From the NCBI GenBank assembly GCA_012934845.2, contig WNNJ02003720.1:217290-281289 (forward strand): a stretch of 64,000 bases of DNA. Direction: 5' to 3'. The notes under the pieces were generated by a model. The model had not been told where the DNA came from and ran no database searches. It worked only from the letters and a program-made list of their open reading frames with translations. Of this stretch, positions 58,684 to 64,000 are shown piece after piece. A program made the position numbers and the translations under genes. Position 1 is the stretch's first letter; every line of letters starts with the position of its first letter. The DNA is from Pomphorhynchus laevis. Lineage: Eukaryota; Acanthocephala; Palaeacanthocephala; Echinorhynchida; Pomphorhynchidae.

Positions 58684-58818
58684 CTGGTTGCTGATGCTGA
58701 ACGAGATCCGAGCGCAATCCTTCTATCGTTAAAATACAATGGCATATGTGAAATAGAGGAAACATTTTCAATCGATACATCTGTGCACCCCATGTCGTAA
58801 GGTGTAATTTTCCAAATT
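58684..58818 (-). CDS. Isolated internal exon of an unidentified gene
   Basis: Bounded by CCTTTCAG and CAACCAG|GTATTA, 135 nt with matching phase 2 at both ends. It codes IWKITPYDMGCTDVSIENV, then MPLYFNDRRIALGSRSASAT with Arg at the junction. Codon use and complexity look like real coding sequence. I do not recognise the protein. Neighbouring exons of the same gene were not found. It lies upstream of the TRIC gene on the same strand and does not fit TRIC. Confidence 0.45.
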
Positions 58819-58899
58819 CTGAAAGGTATAATAGATCCCACATACCGATTCGATTTATGTTGAGTAGACAATTTTAATCATTGATAGCCTTAAGGATTC

Positions 58900-60360
58900 A
58901 ATGAATATACATAGATTTAAAACTGTAATTTTAATCAAAAATTGCTTTTAAGAATAAAAGTAATGTTTACTAATAAAAAATTTTAAAGAACATGCATAAC
59001 TATTTTTATTTGTAGCAGAGAAATGTACAAAAAAAAAGTTAAAATATGAAGTAAAAATATTATATAGATGTGTACAATGCACATAGCAATTGCAGCTTAA
59101 TCTACGCGACAGATAATTTGAACTATATTTTAATTACATTTCTACAAATACTATTTCATAGATGTTTTTTAAACTATTTTGACTACAACTATCTTAGCAT
59201 CACCTGTAACAATTTTAATATTCAAAATTTCTTCATTAATTTAAAATGTGAGTGCCAAAAATTAAAGTTACATAAACTTCTAAGAGCAAACTTATTTCGG
59301 ATTGATCGTAAATAATTCAATTTATACGTTAAATATAATACAATAAACTGAAAATAGCTTTTTTTATTTATTTGATAAAATTTTTGTTTAGTTAAATTAA
59401 TCATTAAACAACAAATGAGCATCCAATGATTTTTGTTCAATGTAATTTAATTTATATCAAAATTAATATACATTTTTAAATCTGAATATACAATCAAAAT
59501 CACTTTTCTTTATCAGTTGTTTTCAGAAATTGATTTTAGAATCAATTCTTAAGGATTAATTCATTTGAATAACAATAATAATCCATTAATTATTATGGCT
59601 GAACGAGATAAGATCATAAGCAACATAATCATTCTTAATATAAAAACAATTCAATTGTGTGGTTTATAGCCACCCTTTCAAATACGTTTTCTTGTATCCT
59701 ATGCATTTGAATTTCATTTTACCTCTGATTTCCTATTGTATATGCACCAAGCATTATTCGATAATCACGAACTCCATCAAAGTTAATGTAAGTGTAATAA
59801 ATTCAATTTTGTGCTTTTGGTGCATATATATTCTTCATTAAACCTCATTGGACTTTCGATAAACCTTTAAGGAGCAAGTTATATTCAGGATGTAATTCGC
59901 TACTTTAACACATTTATTTGTCATTGACATTGACACTGACAAACCGACAAATATATTTATATAACATTTATTTGTCAAATTAATAGCATCGATTCAGTTA
60001 CGTTATTGTAAATAGTAACAGAATAAAACATTATCAATTAGGCCTTTTATATTTTATTATGCCTTTTATATTTTATATTTTATTAATTAAAATTACGATA
60101 TTTTTATACCCTTAATATATCATGATTATCTTTTAATTTTTGATTTTTAATGTATGATTCTTGCACTAAATTAATATTTGATATCAAAAGAAGAACACAA
60201 AATTTGAGAAATCATTTTATAAAAATAGTTGGTTCGATACTGTCAATGTTTAAATTTCTTGCAGAGTTAAATCTGCAAGAAATTTTGTTCCAAACGACTA
60301 TAGACAAAGCAATAGTGGAAGCTCTTAAAAAATCTCTTTTTTCCTGGATTAATATTTTAT
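58900..60360. other. AT-rich DNA, no gene recognised
   Basis: Short frames only; nothing supported. Confidence 0.4.
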
Positions 60361-60369
60361 TTTGAATAT

Positions 60370-61135
60370 ATATAAAATCTGCCAATCAGCAGGGATGTTG
60401 GTTAGTATCTCTAAGACTGTAAGACTGTAGGTACCGCTGATTCAGTGTCAATGCTAACCAAGATTGGGGAAAATGTCCTTCCTGATGTGAAGGACTTCAA
60501 GTATCTTGGGGTATTGTTCTCGAGGGAGGGCATGAACATTAGGGAGATTGAGAAGTGGATTTGTTTAGCAAACACAGCAATGCGTTCTTTGCCCAGGTTT
60601 GTCGTGGTGAAGCGGTGATTAAGTCTTCAGGCGAAGCTTTCGTCTTGCCGCGCAATCTTCGTTCCTATCTTAACTTATGGTCATTAGCTTTGGGTTATGA
60701 CTAAAAGGATAAAATCTCGGATACAGGCGACCAAAATTAGGTTCCATCGCGGTGTAGCCGGTTTAAGCATTAACGATTAGGTTAGGGATTCGATCATATG
60801 GACTCGGAGTATAGTCGCTACATATCCACATCAAAAAAGTCAGTTGAAGTAGCTATGACCTGTTTCTGAGAATTTCCAGTGATCGCATACCTCGAAAGTG
60901 TTTCCAGGCCGAACTATCTGGAAAGAGATTTCAATGTAGACCTCGGTACCGGTGGAGAGATTGAATCTCGAAACTGGCCGAAGAACACCTTGGAATATTT
61001 GAAAGAGAACTCTGGTATGCCAACTAATATCGCAATGTCTGAAATAGTTTGGTTCGTACATTGCCTCCACTACCCAACACGTATACCAATGGTTAACAAG
61101 AAAAAATATATGCATTACTGTGAATAGCCAAATTA
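60370..61135 (+). pseudogene. Rex1/RTE-like LINE, C-terminal half of the RT ORF
   Basis: Frame pieces VKDFKYLGVLFSREGMNIRE, AMRSLPRFVVVKR, LQAKLSSCRAIFVPILTYGH (followed by a stop), LWVMTKRIKSRIQATKIRFH, RGVAGLS, and later GKRFQCRPRYRWRD and AEEHLGI. The order FKYLGVLF...E, VVVKR, YVP.LTYGH.LWVMT, RIQA, RVAG, RPR.RWRD is that of a LINE clade abundant in fish. Several stops. It begins inside the RT after the catalytic box. Confidence 0.75.
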
Positions 61136-61329
61136 TTGAAAATAAACATATTCTTTTTTACTTTTATTGTTGTGTTGTTTTTAAACTATTAAAAGATAAA
61201 CGCATGCACAATTCTAAGCGTTTAAAATTGATTATTTATTAGTAATTATAAAAAATCATAATTTATAATTATTAAAATGTATTATTAATTATTATTTTAA
61301 TAATATTAATATGATTTTATTAATATTAA

Positions 61330-61560
61330 AAGCAGTTCCTCCTGATACAACGTCTGTTATTTATTAGTCAATTCATAAAAATGACGTTTATTTTAAATTT
61401 TATTTTATTTTTATTTTTTAACTTGATTTAAATTATAGAAAATCTAAAAACAATTATTAATTTTATTATTTAATTATTAAATTTTGATTTAGCATTATTA
61501 TGTTTTGTTTAGTTTATAATTATATTAAATACGTAGACTCAGTTAGCTGATTTAATCAAA
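61330..61560 (+). repeat. PLE terminal-repeat fragment
   Basis: AGCAGTTCCTCCTGATACAA, where the CTGATGACC...CTGATAC segment is collapsed by deletion between two CTGAT boxes, then the AT-rich tail and GTAGACTCAGTTAGCTGATT at about 61,534-61,553. 5'-truncated. Confidence 0.65.
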
Positions 61561-63580
61561 TATATTATCAATAATATTTGGATTTCATAAGTTTTAATAA
61601 AACTGGGTACGTGAAAAAGTTAAAAATGGATATCCTCGATACCAAGGCTTAAAGCAGAGATACCCATAGCAGAGAAAGGTAAGACATTTAGCATTTTCTG
61701 ACTTTATGCCGGGACCACAAAATAAATGGAGACACGTTCTAAGATCATGTAATTATATCCATTGTGGTTTAAGAAGCTTGAAGAAGACATACGACTGAAT
61801 TTGTTACCTGTGCTTATGGGCAAACAATATGTCGACAGCACATGGATGCACATATTAACATTCAGATGGTGGAGCTCTTGTTAAAATATTAGCTCAAATA
61901 AAGACATTATATAATATATAATTAACACAATCTGCTTTTATAATTTAATGAGCACAATGCGACAACACTGTTTTGTATGTAAAATGTTATTATAAATAAA
62001 TAATGATTAATTAAAATTATTATTTAATTACATTTTTATAATTAAAACCAATAAAATGTTAGAGTTGTAAAATATTTTCGAAAACATTTTTTCAAAATCT
62101 TTAAAAAGTTTTTTCTTTTATACAATTTATAAAATGTTTTATTAAAAGTTTAAGTTCATTAGAATTTTCTTAATTAACGTCCTAATTATTAAAATGAATT
62201 TTTTACAGCATGAATAATAATTGCCGTGGGTAGTTCACTGATTTACTAATTAAATAATTAATTCAATAAATGACTTTTTAATCTAACGGCTTATCAAATG
62301 TAGTAGCATGTCTATTTGTGAGCATTGGTCAAAATTAACAAATATCATTAAAAATTGGAAATAAAACTTACCTGTTTAGAAATTGAATTTTACTGGAAAT
62401 ATATAACAAAATTTCTGTTTTGAAGACTCTTTTGTATATAAATAAGCTATGGATTTGCTTTTAACTAAATGGAAAAATAATAATTTAAACAAATTGAATT
62501 AAATAGACTTATAAATTTTTTGTAAAATATTATCTACTACAATAACTAAAGGTTAACTTATATTTACAACGCATGAATTAGATTTATGTTTTATGCGGTC
62601 ACCGCGACCGTTTCACAGAATTCACTTCGACTGTATACATACCTTGTAAAGTAGATGTAATTCAATTTTATTTCATTGGTCTCATTCAATAAAAGCTATT
62701 GACAAATAAATCATATGGAGATTACTCACGTTTATATAACGAATATATAACGAAAATTGCAACGAATATAATTGATCTAAAACAGATGTATGTGAGTTTC
62801 ATTTGTCCCGATATGTAATAAACAGATATCTGTAAGTTGTATTTACTTTCGAGATGTATACTATGGCCATACACTTATCGGATATTGTTAGTTGCTCAAT
62901 ATTATAAATTTATGTAATGGGTATTACATGTATTACAGTGTTTTATCACGCTTGATAAAATACATCGAGTGAAAGATATTTTTATACTGCAATATTTTCT
63001 TACATAAAAGTAGCATCATTTATAATGTTTGATTATTTCATGTAGCTTTCACAGGCAAGAAGAAAATTACAAAGCATTAAATGAGCTCATGTTTCACAAG
63101 TGCTTAAGATATATTACAATTTTAAATTTGCTATATTTAATATTCGTGATGTCCTTGTATTCTATAAAGACGGAGCTTGATTTATAAGCATTGACAGTAA
63201 AATACGCAATGTAATCAAACAATTATTATGCTCATTTAATATATAAGTAGTTTGCTTAGCCAGCAGAAATTCAAAATTTTTACTTATGAATACAAGCAAG
63301 GGTTCTTTGCAAATATTTATTGCAAATATATATTTATTTTTTTGCAAATAAAATATTTTTACATTTTATAAGAGTATTTTACTCCTCGAAAGAAATTGTG
63401 CACATATATCATTGTGTTAAAACAGAAAAAGTCCTTAAGTGGGTATATATAATGAATAGTTGCTAGGTCACACGAGGTGACTTTCGCATTGAAAACCAGC
63501 TACAGAATCCTTCCTTCATGATATCCAATTCCATACACCCTGACTACTAACGGCGCCATTGCCACAACCGTTTTCGTTTC
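61561..63580. other. No gene recognised
   Basis: AT-rich DNA. A consensus-like donor on the - strand (TTTACAAG|GTATGT near 62,640) exists, but no convincing exon precedes it. Confidence 0.35.
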
Positions 63581-63593
63581 GCCCGCTTTTAGG

Positions 63594-63635
63594 ATCACCA
63601 GTCCCGATTTCAATCGATCTTCATGATCTCATACG

Positions 63636-63723
<88 letters not shown>

Positions 63724-63760
63724 CGTATGAGATCATGAAGATCGATTGAAATCGGGACTG

Positions 63761-63842
<82 letters not shown>
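63594..63842. repeat. Perfect 43-bp inverted repeat around long (TA)n tracts
   Basis: The arm TCACCAGTCCCGATTTCAAT...CATACGAT (63,596-63,638) returns as its exact complement ATCGTATG...GGGACTGGTGA at about 63,722-63,764. An (AT)n tract of about 80 bp lies between, and a second tract of similar length follows to 63,842. Because (TA)n is self-complementary, the whole block can form one long cruciform. Confidence 0.9.
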
Positions 63843-63845
<3 letters not shown>

Positions 63846-63944
63846 TTGTAAATTGTGGTTGAACCGCGCTCTGGGGTCATTCGAAGACTCACCAAATATT
63901 TTCAATGAAAGTGTTAAACCAGAATTCAAAGCAAGAAAAACAGT

Positions 63945-63992
63945 TTTTTGCAAACGTTTCGGTCCCTTACTGGACCTTCCTCAGTGCTGTTG
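63945..63992 (-). ncRNA. Type I hammerhead-like motif at a retroelement end
   Basis: On the - strand: GCA, core CTGAGGA (63,984-63,978), one extra A, stem II GGTCC-AGTAAG-GGACC, GAAA, loopless ACGU stem III, T at position 17, then TGC pairing with GCA for a 3-bp stem I. Core and stem II are perfect. The extra nucleotide before stem II departs from the canonical fold. Confidence 0.55.
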
Positions 63993-64000
63993 TACAATTT

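Noticed and set aside
63629-63895. - strand frame of alternating Ile-Tyr
   Set aside because: A pure by-product of the (TA)n tracts.

Overview
The window looks like nuclear DNA of an AT-rich invertebrate, most likely a flatworm and perhaps a schistosome-like trematode. Split genes are spread over long introns. Penelope-like elements (PLEs), a Ty3/Gypsy element and LINE fragments fill the introns, and hammerhead-ribozyme repeats resemble the schistosome Sm-alpha type. The taxon is an inference; the AT richness, introns and repeats are read directly. No operons, CRISPR arrays or bacterial signals were seen.

Two host genes could be assembled exon by exon from splice sites and reading phase. The first, on the + strand, is an EFHC2-like ciliary protein. 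It has eleven exons at 13,568-33,994 in which every junction keeps phase, plus a possible 14-codon first exon at 8,684. The protein has three DM10 domains and an EF-hand-like C-terminal part. The second, on the - strand, is a TRIC cation channel (TMEM38 family). Four exons were found between 54,417 and 38,694, and at least one coding exon between 48.3 and 39.0 kb was not located. The two genes converge tail to tail, with about 4.7 kb of PLE sequence between them. A further isolated exon at 58,684-58,818 (-) belongs to an unidentified gene.

Layout: 0-7 kb holds broken LINE pieces, a calmodulin-like fragment, a tRNA-Ile-derived element and a PLE endonuclease remnant. 7.5-11 kb is PLE copy A with several terminal repeats. 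13-34 kb is EFHC2; its introns carry a 182-183 bp tandem satellite, a 246 bp duplication, a palindromic element with a well-formed type I hammerhead, and a 310 bp tandem repeat with type III hammerheads. 34.7-38.3 kb is PLE copy B (-) and terminal repeats. 38.7-54.4 kb is TRIC; its introns hold a decayed Gypsy element, three more PLEs and three fold-back elements. 54-64 kb is mostly unassigned AT-rich DNA with LINE and PLE fragments, ending in a large (TA)n palindrome and another hammerhead-like tail.

The recurring theme is a small RNA fold: CTGANGA, then a hairpin, then GAAA, then a short self-complementary stem III, then the expected cleavage position. It appears in at least four sequence contexts: satellite, fold-back elements, PLE tails and a 310 bp tandem repeat. 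All mobile elements here look dead, with stops, frameshifts or lost catalytic residues.
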